Of a stretch of DNA of 64,000 nt, positions 33,181 through 47,100 are shown piece by piece (the stretch's first letter is position 1; each line of letters starts with the position of its first letter). The DNA comes from Echinometra lucunter (lineage: Eukaryota; Echinodermata; Echinoidea; Camarodonta; Echinometridae). The position numbers were made by a program, and so were the translations under genes. The notes under the pieces are model-generated. The model saw nothing but the letters and a program-made list of their open reading frames with translations, was not told where the DNA came from and searched no databases. The DNA lies in contig CM057153.1 in assembly GCA_029962745.1 (NCBI GenBank), forward strand, positions 8,934,962 through 8,998,961. The letters are read 5' to 3'.

Positions 33181-34638
33181 TTCTTACTTTTCCCAAGATG
33201 TTCTTTAGGTAGCTTGCCAAAATGTAGTGACACAGCAAGACACATCCAGAATGCAAAATGCATATTGGTGTTTGTATCGTTAAGGCTTGTTCAGATATGA
33301 GGGAAACCAAGGGGGTTTTTAAAGCACATTTTTGTGTACAAAGTACATGTAAATGGCAACGAGTCCATTCACGACTAATCTTAAAATGTTGTGCACTCAT
33401 TTGCTTGCATGTTATAAAATTTGCTTAAATCCCCCCTCCCCCACGGAAAACCCCACATGGTTTCCCTCTTCACATGTGTGCAGGCCTTTCACTTTCCAGA
33501 TGCGTCATTTTTGTGTCAGTCTGTTTCACTAAGCTACCTTACCACCATCCACAAATTACTGGTTTTGGGAATGACTACACTTTAGGAATACCGTATTAAT
33601 AACAAATTTTTCACTGACTCCATTCATTTCTTTATTTTCAAACAATATCAGCACCTTGAGCTAAAACTATATTCTCTATACATTGCACAAGTACAATCAA
33701 TACATACAGTGTATTTAGAAATAGCTGAATATTTCAAACATTATTAACATATTAACTTCTAACACATAAATGTATACACCTATTGTTGCTATAGTTTACC
33801 CATGCCCACTCTCACTTTATTCCCAACAGAATTATACAGTCCTCTCCTTTCTGGAAAACATTTTTTTTTTTCACAATCAAATACAAAGTCCATATCGATA
33901 TACAAATCAAAATTGTTTGCAATTTCTCAGCCTGGAAAATGATGTCAGATTTTCAACCCTGCATAATGATTTTGGTCTTTCACACACAATGTTACAATAG
34001 CACAAAACACCTATCAATCACAGGATAGCTCAACAATCGGAAAAAAACGATTCTTCTACTTTGGTTGGTGTTCGCTATCAATACTGGTTTCCTTTTCTAT
34101 AAAGGTATCTATCTAGAAGACCTAATCTACTATAATTTATTTGAATCATAAGAATTCAATATTTGCAAAATATATTTGTGAGCAACACAATCTGCTTTAT
34201 GAAATCAAAGGAAGATGATTATAAATCTGGCCATAATCTAAACTGAAATGTCATCATCCAAAGACCCAACTCTTGTAACTGCATAGAGCAATTTCAATGC
34301 ATGTGGTGTTGGTTTTAAGAATATGTCTTACAACAATTCTCTCTAAATTTATCTAACGGTAATCATACAAGTTAAACATATCTTCTTTTTTTTTTTTTAT
34401 AAAAACAAAATAATTCATGCATCACAGTATCAAGAAAACTTAGGAGTATGCATGTTCCACATGAGTATTCCAACCATAATTTAGTATCAATATATTTCTT
34501 GAATTGAATTTCCTGATTTTAATAAGAAGGGAATAAGACTTACATTTCGTTTGTCATCAGTCATTGAAAGCATTATCGAAAGTATTAGCAGAACCATGTG
34601 CAGTGCAAGAAACTTTACTCACTGTAAATCAACATTAA

Positions 34639-34710
34639 CCCATTGACTAGTGAATTCTTTCATCCCCATAGGCTTAATACAGGGGCCATCTGATTCCAGT
34701 AGCAAGCGGG
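34639..34710. mobile_element. 72-bp TTAA-flanked micro-MITE, copy 1
   Basis: CCCATTGACTAGTGAATTC to CCAGTAGCAAGCGGG with TTAA on both sides (34635-34638, 34711-34714). It is homologous to the 72-bp element at 41238-41309. Confidence 0.7.
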
Positions 34711-35069
34711 TTAACAGAGTTTGTTTTCTTTATTACAAAAAAGTCATACATCAATTATCACTTCCTATTGGTCCAAAAGTCATACTATGCAGCTTATTAG
34801 ACATCGAACACTTACAAACTATAATTGCACAAAAATCCATAAATGGAACTGGCCAAAGAAAAGTTGCACGGAGGACTTCCACAGCTCCACTGACAGGTTA
34901 ACAAGTTTGTGGTTCAAGAGATACCATCAAATTTGGCTTTCTCAAACACTCTGAATTGAGCAAGCCAGTGGGAGATTTGGTGCTGTACTACAGAATTTAC
35001 TTACTTGCATTTGGAGTGATTGTCGTTTAGCAGTAAGGGATATCAATCAAGAAAGTCTTTTGTAGGGTG

Positions 35070-35102
35070 TCATCTCCATACTTTGAAGGTCTTGTTGAAA
35101 GT
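35070..35102 (-). CDS. PRMT2: PRMT2 exon 10 (last coding exon)
   Basis: Acceptor TTTACAG|ACT, ten codons TFNKTFKVWR and TGA. The ending in W-R matches the family terminus. Confidence 0.85.
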   Translation of the reverse strand, partial: TFNKTFKVWR

Positions 35103-38100
35103 CTGTAAAGAGGGGCAAGTTTGAAAATCAATTTTTTTTTACCACAAATGACTGAAAGTATCAAAGACAATACCGAACAGCAGATTATTAGATATTGAAA
35201 AATTCTATTCAGCCTGTAGCGGCGGGGTAACACATTATTCTATGGTACTTATTTTCATAGCTTTCACTTTTCTTCTTTAATAGTATTCTAGAAAGACTAT
35301 GTTAAATGAAATTAACTATTACTTTTGAGTCTTACAGGGTATCCTTTGCTGTAACTTTCATTTCTTTAGAAAGGTACAGAAGTAGATTATTTCATCAGGA
35401 TTTATGCCAAGAGTATTTTAGTAAATATCTTTAGCTCAAATGGACTAAGAGATCTGTGATTTCCAAAGTTACGCAGTAAACGAAATTGAAAAATTGAAGA
35501 CACATTTTTCTATTTTGGGAGGCAGTCCGATACCAGTTATTTGATTTTACTGACCTATAAAGGATAAGAAATCAAACTCTTTTGGTAGTATCTCATGCAA
35601 CACAAATAGAGGATGGAGACAAAGGAAGTTTACCTTAGCCTGGCTTGAGTTTTTGAAAGTTATTGTTCCAGAGAGTCTGACTCTGAAGTGCCTTCTCCAC
35701 ATGAAGCTTCTCTCCATCCTCATGGTACCTTGGATTGCATCACCGGGCTCTACGTCATACCAATCATCTAGCACTAGGGCAGCCTGCTTCCAGTGGGTCA
35801 GTCTGATATGTCAAATTAAAGGCATTGGCTAACTTTGTGAGAAGCTGATTTAAAAAATTCTCATACTAAGATTTGCATGAGTACTTGTATTTTTACCCCA
35901 AAACCCTGAAACCAACCATAATTTGGAATGAAAAAGTGTAAGTTAGACGCAAACGGCGATTTTATTATCCTTCGTCTCACGAGACAATCACTAAGAGGAC
36001 CACTTTGCTTGAATTTGAAAATGTCGTTATGTGCCTCCCGCCGCGTGATTCACCAATGCACACAGTACGGTAAGGTGGGTCATACGCACATGCGCACTCC
36101 TTATGTCTATTCTGTGCAACCGACCCTTGTATAGTTCTCAAACATTGGTTCACATTTTTGATATTTAAAAATACTTCCTGTGGATATTATACTTTGAAAC
36201 TTTCAGACTGGTATTTTTATGCTATAACCCTTATGTTTATCCCATTTTCAAGTAACAAAACAAGATTTTTAAAAATCATAACAATGTTAACCAATGTCTT
36301 TAACAATAATACAAAAATAAGAATAATACTAAGGAGAACAAGAACAGCAACAACAATAACAACAATAATAAGAAGAAGAGCAACAGCAACAATAATAATG
36401 ATGATGATGATAATAACATACATGCCAACCCTGATTGCCAAGAAAAAGGAACAAATTAAGAAATTTTCAAACAAAGGAGCATTCCTTAATTTCCTATTCA
36501 ATACTACAGACATATTTGTACAGAAATAGGAACACAAGGGTTGAATTGGCAATTTTCTTTTCCCCAGAATAAGAATATTCCTATTTAATAGGAACAGTAG
36601 GCAGGTATGTAATAATGATATTATAACAATGATAATAATAATAATAATAATAACACTACTAACAACTATTACCACTACTAATTCTAATTATACTACATCA
36701 TGTTTATCCAGGGTAGCCTCATCAGTACTAATCAAAGGAGAATGAAACTCAGGGGAAATAGTCATTTTAAATAGCAATTTTTAAAAAATTCCATCAAACT
36801 CGGTTATGAAATGAGAAAGTTATGAAAGTTTGAAAAGTTTCTATTTACTTTCTATGGCGATCCTCAAATTGGCAATGTTGCTTCAAAATGGCAGGTTCAA
36901 AAGGACAACTCTCATTAAGTTTTGTACACAAAAATTCATATTTTCTCCATTGTCACTGAAGATGCTGCTCGTCTCTTTGTGAACTAAAAAAATGTTCTGT
37001 CAAATACATTTTCCCATGATATATCTTGAGCTAAGGAGGAGATAAACTGCACTTTGAGACATAATGGGGAAAATATGAAAATATGAAAAGTAAGGCTACA
37101 CAATTGTATCAATGTGGGTTTATGCCATCACCTCCGGACCGCAGTTGTGCAACTCTGGTTTTAACTACTAGTATTAGCTCCCGTGATATGGTGCTCAAGC
37201 ATTTAATAACCATTCTTCAGACCTATAAAGCTGTACATGAATATCATACTTGTATTGAAAAAAAATTTTAAGAGTGACAAGTAGATTTGGAAGACCAATT
37301 TTTCACATTCAATAGTTACTTGTATAGGCCGCATGGTTTAGAACACATTACCTGATCATATCAAAGAATCTGATAAACTCAATACCTTCAAGCACATCTT
37401 AAAAACAATGTTAATGCAGGAAATGTATATCATACGATTATAATAACTGTGCATTTGTTTCGGTTTTGTTCGCGGTGTTATATACATTTTGAACAAGGAA
37501 GCTTTTTTTACACTCCGAATGAAATTATTTTACCTGTATGAATTTATCACTGTTGGATTGTCAATTTTAAGTTATAATATTCTAACTTTATAATCCATCC
37601 ACTCTTAAAATATAGCCATGTGAAGTATATCCTCCTGTGCATGAACTTTTTAATTTTCAACTATTATGTTCGTAATAAGGTTCAAATGCTTTCAAACTCT
37701 TGAATACAATTTGATTTCAGTATAACACACATTTTTTTCAGAGACTCTAGCCTGACTCTGGGTCTAGTATTCAGCAAGTTAAGCATTCATGGAAGTCTTG
37801 CCTAGGTGCACTGGTGTCACTTACACTTTATTTCAGTGGGTTTACACCTGTTTGTCTCTCAGCAGACATAATAGTCGATGTAAATTTCAGCAAACTAATC
37901 TAAAATATCAAGATTTTATTTCTTTTATGAAAATGAAGAAAAAGATTAAATACAAGATTGCTGGCAAGAGAGGTAAACTGAGCTTTAATTTTTTTGTTGT
38001 TGTCATTTGTGGTGTAAACCAATAAGGTTCCCCCATCCCCCCCCCCTCGAAGAAGAGAGAGAAATATTGTGTACATTTGGTGTAGAGATATGTTTTTGTT

Positions 38101-41100
38101 GCAGCATCTGTGTTGTGCAGTGCTGCACTTATTTGTTTTGCTTTGTCTTGTAATGTACACGTACTGTGTTGGTATTTTTACTCTTTTCCCCTTGAAATCA
38201 TTTACAGGTACATGTTTTTTTCCTCTCACTATTGAGTAATAGTAGCTTAGTTGCTATGAAAATACAGTATTGTATTGTATATTTTCTAAATACATGTATT
38301 CATCTGCAGCATTTTTTTGTTCATAATTATGTTATTCTTTTCATGAAACCTGTTAAACGCTGGGCCTGAGATAACCCAGGCTAGGGTCTATGGGAAATGC
38401 GTGTTATACTGAAATCGAATCATGCTCAACGGGTTAACCCATTCATGACAGAGGTCCACATTTTGTGGTTTGGCCTAATATCTTTTGATGCAGAGCCTTA
38501 AAAATCATACCAAATACATGGGCAGAAAGAGCAAAAAATTCTACACAAACTGTGCCCATTTTGGGTGCGTCAATATTCGTTGTTTGATGCTGAAAATTTT
38601 TTAAAGGAAAATAAGCATTAAAATCCTGAAATTGGCAATGTGATAGAAAGTTTAAAATCACTGTTTTCCCCTGCAAATTGGCCAATTTTTTACTTCTCAT
38701 CATAATTTCTGTCAATTTATATTCATTTCAGATACATGACGTTTTATAAGAAAAATGTAGCAATAAAATAAAAATGTTGGTGTTGCCAATTTGAAGAATA
38801 CAAGCTGATCAAATCAGGCTTTAAATAATTCCTGTAACGAATGGGTTAAGTAAACACACTAAAACAAAAAGGGAATTACTGCCAATATATCTGGCAGATT
38901 GCATCTTTCATCTGAATTAGAAAGTTGGATTACTAACATGTTACGTGGGCTGGTGTCTAGCACAACACAATCCGCACTACTGCTCTTGTCCAACGGCTCA
39001 AAGTTCACCCTAAACCAGGAAGCAAAGCCGTGCAGAGTTCCTGGTCTGCTGATGGTGAAGGAGAAGTCCTCTTTGATCATCTACCAAAGATATTAATAGA
39101 AACATGGCACAGATTGAAAAAACATTGAATAAACACTGATGATGATGGTATGCTGTATCCTGGTAAAATATGAAATGCCTGTGTATAAGTATACCAGTAA
39201 AATTAACATCATGTAATTTACAAAAAGGGAAAGTTTTTAAAACTAACCACAATTTCAACAATTCATTTTTATTTTTTTGAGCTGCTTGAATGATAACATG
39301 TGATACTCACAGTGAACAGTGCCATCTTTACTTTCAAATATAACAACAACAATAACAAATAGTAAGAGGATATGAAGATCAGGATGTAGCAAATTATTTT
39401 AGACTTAAGTGCATAACAGGCAAACTTTCGCACAATTACTGGTAATGGTCCACGCTGTAATCGCTCCTTGCATATTTAAAGCCAGAGTAAAAACAATTTG
39501 AAAAAAAAACCTTTTTAAAATGAATTACTTTTTTATTTCTAGAGCTCTGTTTTATTTGCTGGAAAATAATCATTATATGATTCACAGTGAAAAGCAAAAG
39601 TCTGTTGAAGCTCGAAACTTGAATACACACCTCAAGGTCTTCGATAGAAACTGTTTTGAGGTCACAGGTGTACACGACCTTCCCTTCGGCTAAGAGGTCA
39701 CTGGCATTCAGTGCTTCATTGATCAGTGGCTTACAGAAGTATTCAGACATGGCAGCTGTTCTGTCAAAACAAAAGAAGATTATTAGAAAATGTTATATAT
39801 TGGGGGGGGGGGGGGGGGGAATCTCGTATAGAAAAATTGGGGAAGGGATTGGGATGGGGGACATGTTCTCATCCCTGCATGGGATTGCTGCCCCTGTAAA
39901 GAATAAAACAAATAATAATATTCATGTAAATAATGACAATCCAAACAGTGTTTCTACTTTACCCCATTCATAACAGGAATAATATAACTCCTGTATTTTC
40001 TTTTATTCCTACATTTTTCTCATAAAAAGTCACTTATACAAAATGAACATAAATTGACAGAAAGTATGTTGAGAAATGTAAAAGTTGGCCATGTGCACTG
40101 ATTAATAAACAGTTATTTCAAACTTTCTATAGCGTTGCCAATTTAAAGGTTTGAGTGCATGCACTCACCTCAAGATGGAGTAGTCCAGACCACATACAGA
40201 ATCCCAGAAGTGGATGCGTTCCTTCTGCTTGGGTGCTGTGGTAGGTGCCAATACCAGGTGAGCCTGGGATGGCCACATCTTACCATCCTCCTTCAGCCAT
40301 TTATCACGAGCAATGAGGACAGATTCTACCATGAATTCAAACTGACAAACAAGACAGGTTAATATCTTTGAGTTTTGTGTAGGGCAAAGAAAGCTCCAAC
40401 ATCATCATACAGTCAATTGTTCAAACTATTCCAGTGTCTCATGACATGTATTGATACAATATAGGAATGTAATCTTAAGCCCACCGCACACTGTACGATC
40501 CGACAGCGACCCGATTTTCGAATAAATGGCATTTTTCATTAAATATGAGAGTTTAAACAAGTAAAATTATCTTATTTGAAGTTCAGAATAATGTAAGGAA
40601 TACTAACATCAAAATTTTGGTTAACTGCAAGCCTTGTGGTTGGAGCAAAGGCCAAATCGGCTTCAAATCGTAGCCGATCGCAAGACTGCTAAGACATCAT
40701 TACGATTCAGAATTGAATTCGTCTTTATTCCTATAGGGGGGCTCGCAATAGCCCAGAACTTTGATTTTGGTATTCATACAACCATTTGGAATTTTGACCA
40801 TTAAGATTTACATGTTTGGAATGTTCATATCAAATGCTATAACAAATTTTTCCAAAATCGGATCGCAGACGGATCGTATAGTGTGCGGTGGGCTTTATGT
40901 TGTAACAGTTCATTTACATGTAGATAACTATTAAGGCACATTCATTTCTTTGTTTCTTTATTCTTTTTTTGTCAGTCTGAGAAATAAATGTTTACAGAAC
41001 AGACAATATCCAAAAATTCCCTCAACTTCATTATCATAATCTGACAAACTTTTCTTAAATCTGTGTCATACATTAAATCTTTATGATAGAAATATCAACG

Positions 41101-44100
41101 ATATAAACCAAATTTATCCCACGAAGAAAAAGATAGAAAGAAAACAGAGAAAGGAGAGAGAGAGAGAGAGAGTGAGAGAGAGCAATACTATTTACAGAGT
41201 CACTATCACAATCCATTAGATATGCTACCCTTGTTAACCCAATGACTACTGAATTTTGAAATTCACACAGACTTAATACATGGACCACCCAATCCCTGTA
41301 GGTGATGGGTTAATAGCAAGAAGTGTGTTTTTGAGGAAAGAGAATGCTTACAATAAGGAGTGTTCCCATCCACTCTGAGATGATGAGATCTACCTTCTCT
41401 GGTAAGGTAGCCCCTTCTACTTTAGTATGGTAGAGGGAGATCTCGTTGGACAGCTTGTTGTGTTTGATCAGCTTCTCCGCTGTCTCCGCCATCTCACTGG
41501 CTTCAATGGAATGAACCTTTAGTCAAAGACAACATTCATGTTAGAAATTAGAATCACGAAAAATTTTTAAGAACATGTTATTGTATTGTATTTTATTGAA
41601 CTTCACTGATATGAATCAATATTCTGTTCTCTCTCTCTCTCTCTCTCTCTCCGTCTTTAACCCATTCGTGACAGAGGTCTACTTTTTGTGGTTTAGCCTA
41701 ATATCTTTTGATGCAAAGCCCTAAAAATCATACCAAATACATGAGCAGAAAGAGCAAAAAATTCTACGCAAACTGTGCCCATTTTGGTTGCGTTAATATT
41801 CGTTGTTTGATGCTGAAAATTTTCTAAAGGAAAATAAGCACTAAAATCCTTAAATTGGCAATGTAATAGAAGGTTTAAAATCACTGTTTTCCCCTGCAAA
41901 TTGGCAACTTTTTGACTTCTCATCATAATTTCTGTCAATTTATATTCATTTCAGATACATGACGTTTTATAAGGAAAATGTAGCAATAAAATAAAAATGT
42001 TGGTGTTGCCAATTTGAAGAATAAAAGCTGATCAAATTAGGCTTTAAATAATTCCTGTCAGGAATGGGTTAAAAAAAGTATAAAATAGATAAAGTTACAT
42101 ATCTTATTCAAAATATCACAGTATCTGTTATTTGACAAGAGTAGCAAAAGTATGAATCAAAATTCTGTTATTTTTAAAATCTTAAACACAAAGTACATAT
42201 AGGCCTAAAGTTACAAATATAAAGTACAGAAATTTACATGCATAAATAAAAAATCACAGTAGCTGTCATAAACTAAAATAGCAAAATTATGAATCAATAT
42301 TCATACTTTTACAGTCTTGTAACTGGTATATCCACCTGCATGATTTCCAAATCCACTTAAAACAAGAATTGAATTATTGTGATTTCACAGGCATGTGGGA
42401 ATCGTCAACCTTCAAGGCTGCCATTTGAAAGAAATGACTTGGGATCAAGCCTGATTTCAGGACTCAAGCAGACCATGTGCATAACAGCTAAACCAAATGA
42501 TATCTCCCTTGCTGCATTACAGTAGATCATCCACTACCTAGGGGGCAAAACCCCATTTTCAGGGTTTTTGAGACACGGAATGCTGTAAAAGGTTGTTGGG
42601 TGTCAATGTGTTCAGGAGATCATCCTGCACAACTTCCAGGTGGACTACCTTGAAATTACGCTGCTGAAAAGAAATGGCGGCCATTTTTCCAAAATGGCTG
42701 CCCTGTAAACTAATATTGGACACTTTTGAACATAAGATTTTAATATAGCATCTATTTTTCAGGTATGATACATCATATTAAAGAGTATTAAATTTCCTAC
42801 ACAGTGATGTCACTTTTGATGGGTTCGAAGATGATTTGCATATCTTTTTTGGCTCAAATATGCGAATTTTTACCATTTTTACCCGAAATCTTAATTGCAC
42901 CAAAATACATATTTCGGCCTATTTCAATAGTCATGATGACTAATAATTTAAATCTTTCTCAAAAATTGTCCATATCTATGGTCAATATCATATGCAAGTT
43001 TCAACTTCATCACTGACCTAACAAAAAAGTTGTAGGACTCTGAAGTTAACACTGTGATATTGACTAATTGCACAGAAATTGGTTGCCAAGGGCTGCCTGC
43101 TCCCTAGCAACGTTGGCATCTTGCTATGTCTAGTGATCGCTATTTCCATGCAGCTTAATGATAAGATATTTGCTGTCTATATTGATGTAGTTTGATCGTA
43201 TTTCATTCATTTATGAATCTTAATTAGTTCCCAATGCTATAAAAACAATGTGCATGTAGCAACTGATGTACAGATAGAAACTAGTGCAGGCTATTGGTGT
43301 ATTTGATGTATATAGAATGAGTCCTTTCTGATGGTGATAGTCATGATTTGCACTCCTACTCTTAAAAATTACAATTAAAGGTTTGGTCGCCGCCTTATGT
43401 TACATCTCCACTCCTCTCCATCCCGCCTCACCCCCCCCCCCCCCCCCATTCGGCATTTAAAGAGACTGGTACAATGCCTTTTAGTAATGGAAAATGATCC
43501 ATGAATTAAAAAGGCCTGACAATCTTTTATTCACAGTCAAATGGTTATCTGAAAAGAAATCTGTCAGTGTCTTGCAAGTAGTAAGGCAGGTATCCATAGA
43601 GTAGTAAAAGATAATTGGTAGAGGAGAACGAGAGGAAACCTTGCAAACATTGATTGATTGATTAGGTCACTGTGGTTTCCAATAATTGCATATTCGTGTT
43701 AAGAAAACTTTTAAGAATCTTTCCACTTCTTTTATTCCCTCTTGTATAAAAAATTGTATTTGAAAGCAACTACAAAAAACAACAAACCAAACAATACTAA
43801 TAAACCCAATGTGACTTTCAACCAACCGGGACAGAGTATCAAGGACTTGCGTTTACCATGTTCATCAAGTTTACAGTATAGCTTGATTTGGATGGAATTC
43901 TTTTGTGTAAGTGGACCCTTGACAGTCTATTTTTAAAGGATCTTTTGAATGCACGCAAAGAAGACATTAAAAATGAAAAACAGGAGAGTATTAGAGGGGG
44001 CCATTAATTAATAAACTTGCAGACTTTCACACAAGTCGCAAGAAAAACTCCGGAGATGAAGATCTATCTGCCTGCTACAAAAAAAAAACATTGTCTCGGT

Positions 44101-47100
44101 TTAACACAGGCAGAGTTTTAGGTTACGCCCTAACAAATGAGAAACATGATTATCTGATTACTTCTTTAAACTGCCAGGATGAGAATGTGTAACTTGTTCA
44201 ATATGATCGGTCATCCCAATAGCTTCCTAGTTTTACTATCCTTAGTGCCTTAATTTGCATGGCCAGAATTCAAATTTTTGCAGTTGTATTAAAACTATTA
44301 ACTATTTTATAAGAATAATTGGATGGGGTAAATTCTAATAATATGGGAGCAAAAAAAAATTGTTGAGCTAGGGAAAGATTTCTTCTTTGAATGCTCTCAT
44401 AATCTTCAAAGCCTATAAGGCATAAGCAGTACTGTGATGTTTTTTAAAATGATTTTAATCAATTTCTCGCTTTCAAATAAAACTAAAATGGGCAGGATCA
44501 TGGCTGTTGAGGAAGGAGGGGGAGGACTAGGAGTTCTGATCCCAAAATAGGAGCTTCGCTAGATATGTGTGCGGAGGTGTCACAGCCAAGGATGAAAAAA
44601 GGGCAAATTTGACATTTTCATATCTATCTGCATGGGATGTTATCAATTCTATGCAGTGTTGCTTTCATGTTCTTTCTGTTCGTATATTTGTTTTTATCTC
44701 TTCCTGCAGGTATGGCAAAAATCCAGTGACCTTTTATTTTATTTATTTATTTCAATTTTATTTATTCATTTATTTATTTTTGCTTAGAAAACAATCATTT
44801 CAGCTGCATAGTAAGACATTTCACAACTCAAAAGAAAATAACGACGTTAATATCTCTTCTGAGTCAAAGTCAACTGATCTTTAGTACCTATATTTTTATT
44901 GTTTGATAGCCATTGCAAATATATTTGGACCATATAGCATACTAGTACACATAGTTACCTGTATTGGTGAAACTGTAGTAAGGTTAGCTTCTGGGCAAAA
45001 AGAGTAGGGTATTGGGGGAAAATCCTTATTTGTAGATATCCATTTTCTTCCCATCAATTTTCATAAAACAATAGTTTGGCAACGGAAGGGGCTCGAATCT
45101 CGAAATGGGCATGTTTTGAGGTAGTTGGTGTGCGGGATAAGGAATGAGTTCTGAACCCTACACGCTCAGAAAGTTGGTTAAGGTCATTGCCGGTTGCTTA
45201 TGAATCTGTCAATTTTTCGTAAAAAGAAATGTACAGTATGAAACGTAAGTGATTTTTTCTAAACCAAACTTTGGTTGGTTCATGATAAGAACCTACTAAA
45301 TGTTCATCTAGAAAAATTTGTATTATTATAGAATAGATCTTCAACCAACCTAAAAAAAAAACCTTAGAGGGTAGGTTTTTTTTCGTTAAATCTTGTTTAG
45401 CACTTGCATGCATGTCTAATTGTATTTCGCCGATGATCCTAATTGTTTTCCTTGACAGTACTATAAATTTAAAGTGATTACACAATGGCAAACAAAATTT
45501 TCATATATGATCGAGAATAGAATTCTAAGAAGAATGACATTAAAAATATGATGATTTTCAATCGAAATCAATGCATTTTGGCTAATTTTCTCATGAAAAG
45601 TTATGAGCTGACCAGAAAAAAATTGAGTATGAGGTATGACGTAAAAGTGGGTACCCAGCTTCGCGCATTACAGTTGTGCTACGCGCTAGACTGTACAACA
45701 TGTATTATACCTTGCGCGCATTTTGCTAGAAGTGCGCGACAAGGTACCCACTTTGACGTCATTTTGACGTCAAAGTGGGTACCCAGTTGAAAATGGGTCA
45801 CAGCTGAGGGGTCAAAAATATCCTGAAATCTTACCACATTTGGGGGTTTCCTTGGCAACAGGACTTTTAAAAAAAACTTTAGACAGATGATTTTCTGCTA
45901 ATAAACTCATGCTCTTTTAAATGAACTAACATTGTTTCAGCATTGGGTACCCCCTTTAAGGCTAAATGATATGACAAGGGGGAGTGAAAGAGGGGGAGCA
46001 AGAAGGGTAAGGAATGGGCAGATATGCCAACTATTAATGAGTTGTAGAGACTCTTTCATTTGTTTGTCAATAATTCTCCATTACAGCAAAGGTAATGAAG
46101 GAAAGTCTCTCGCTTTTTAGCTTTTATGTGTGTGTGGGGGGGGGGGGGAGGGGGGGAGGGGGTATGGACACATTAAGATATTAGGATGTGGTGTGGAGCA
46201 ACATCTGAACAATTTCTTCATGTGATAAAGTCATAGTGTCCTTGTTCTTAATGCATTATTGGGCCGATAATCTAGATTTTTATAATAGTTCATGAACACA
46301 CGACATACATGCAGATTGCTAGGCACAGACAACAGCAACAGCTTATTGGGATGGGGTGAGCGAAGGGGCCTAAACATGGCGCAAGAGGGGGTGAACGAAC
46401 CGCACAATTTATAATCTTTATGAGTTGGAATGTAAATCAAAATCATGAATACCACTTTAAGAAAGGACTCGTTCTCTGTATCATTGGACCAATGCTGTGA
46501 TAGTTTCCATCTATGCATTATCAGTTTCTAGGTGCAATCGCTTTTTATAGTGCTCATTGGGAACCAATGAAGATTCATAAATGAATGAAATATGATCAAA
46601 CTGCATCATTAGACATCACATGACTTATCAGCTGCATGGAAATAGTAATTACGGGTGGAAATGTCATTCTACATAGCAAGATGCCAACGTTGCTAGGGAG
46701 CAGGCAGCCCTTAGCAACCAATTTCTGTGCAATTAGTCAATATCACAGTGTTAACTTCAGAGTCCTAAAACTTTTTTTGTTAGATAAGTGATGAAGTTGA
46801 AACTTGCATATGATATTGACCATAGATATGGACAATTTTTGAGAAAGTCTGAAATTATTAGTCATCAGGACTATTGAAATACGCCGAAATATGTATTTTG
46901 ATGCAATTAAGATTTTGGGTAAAAATGGTAAAATTTCACATATTTGAGCCAAAAATGTTATGCAAATCATCTTCAAACCCATCGAAAGTGACATCACTGT
47001 ATAGGGAATTTAATACTCTTTAATATGATGTATCATACGTGAAAAATAGATGTTTTATTGATTATTTACATTCAAAATAGTTCAATGCTAGTTTACAGGG

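Larger units (their letters stand above)
30336..35069. other. Region between convergent ODAD4 and PRMT2
   Basis: No third gene is visible. It contains a GA microsatellite, an MITE, a 2-3 copy tandem repeat and a 72-bp TTAA element. Part of it must be the PRMT2 3' UTR; I could not fix its end. Confidence 0.5.

Noticed and set aside
36217..36675. 152-codon minus-strand frame rich in Ile/Val
   Set aside because: Translation of AAT/GAT trinucleotide repeats; not a membrane protein gene.
42804..46997. Matching open frames (70 and 84 codons) in the two arms of the intron 4 inverted repeat
   Set aside because: They match because the arms are homologous. No start context, domain or coding-like substitution pattern could be seen, so coding is not supported.
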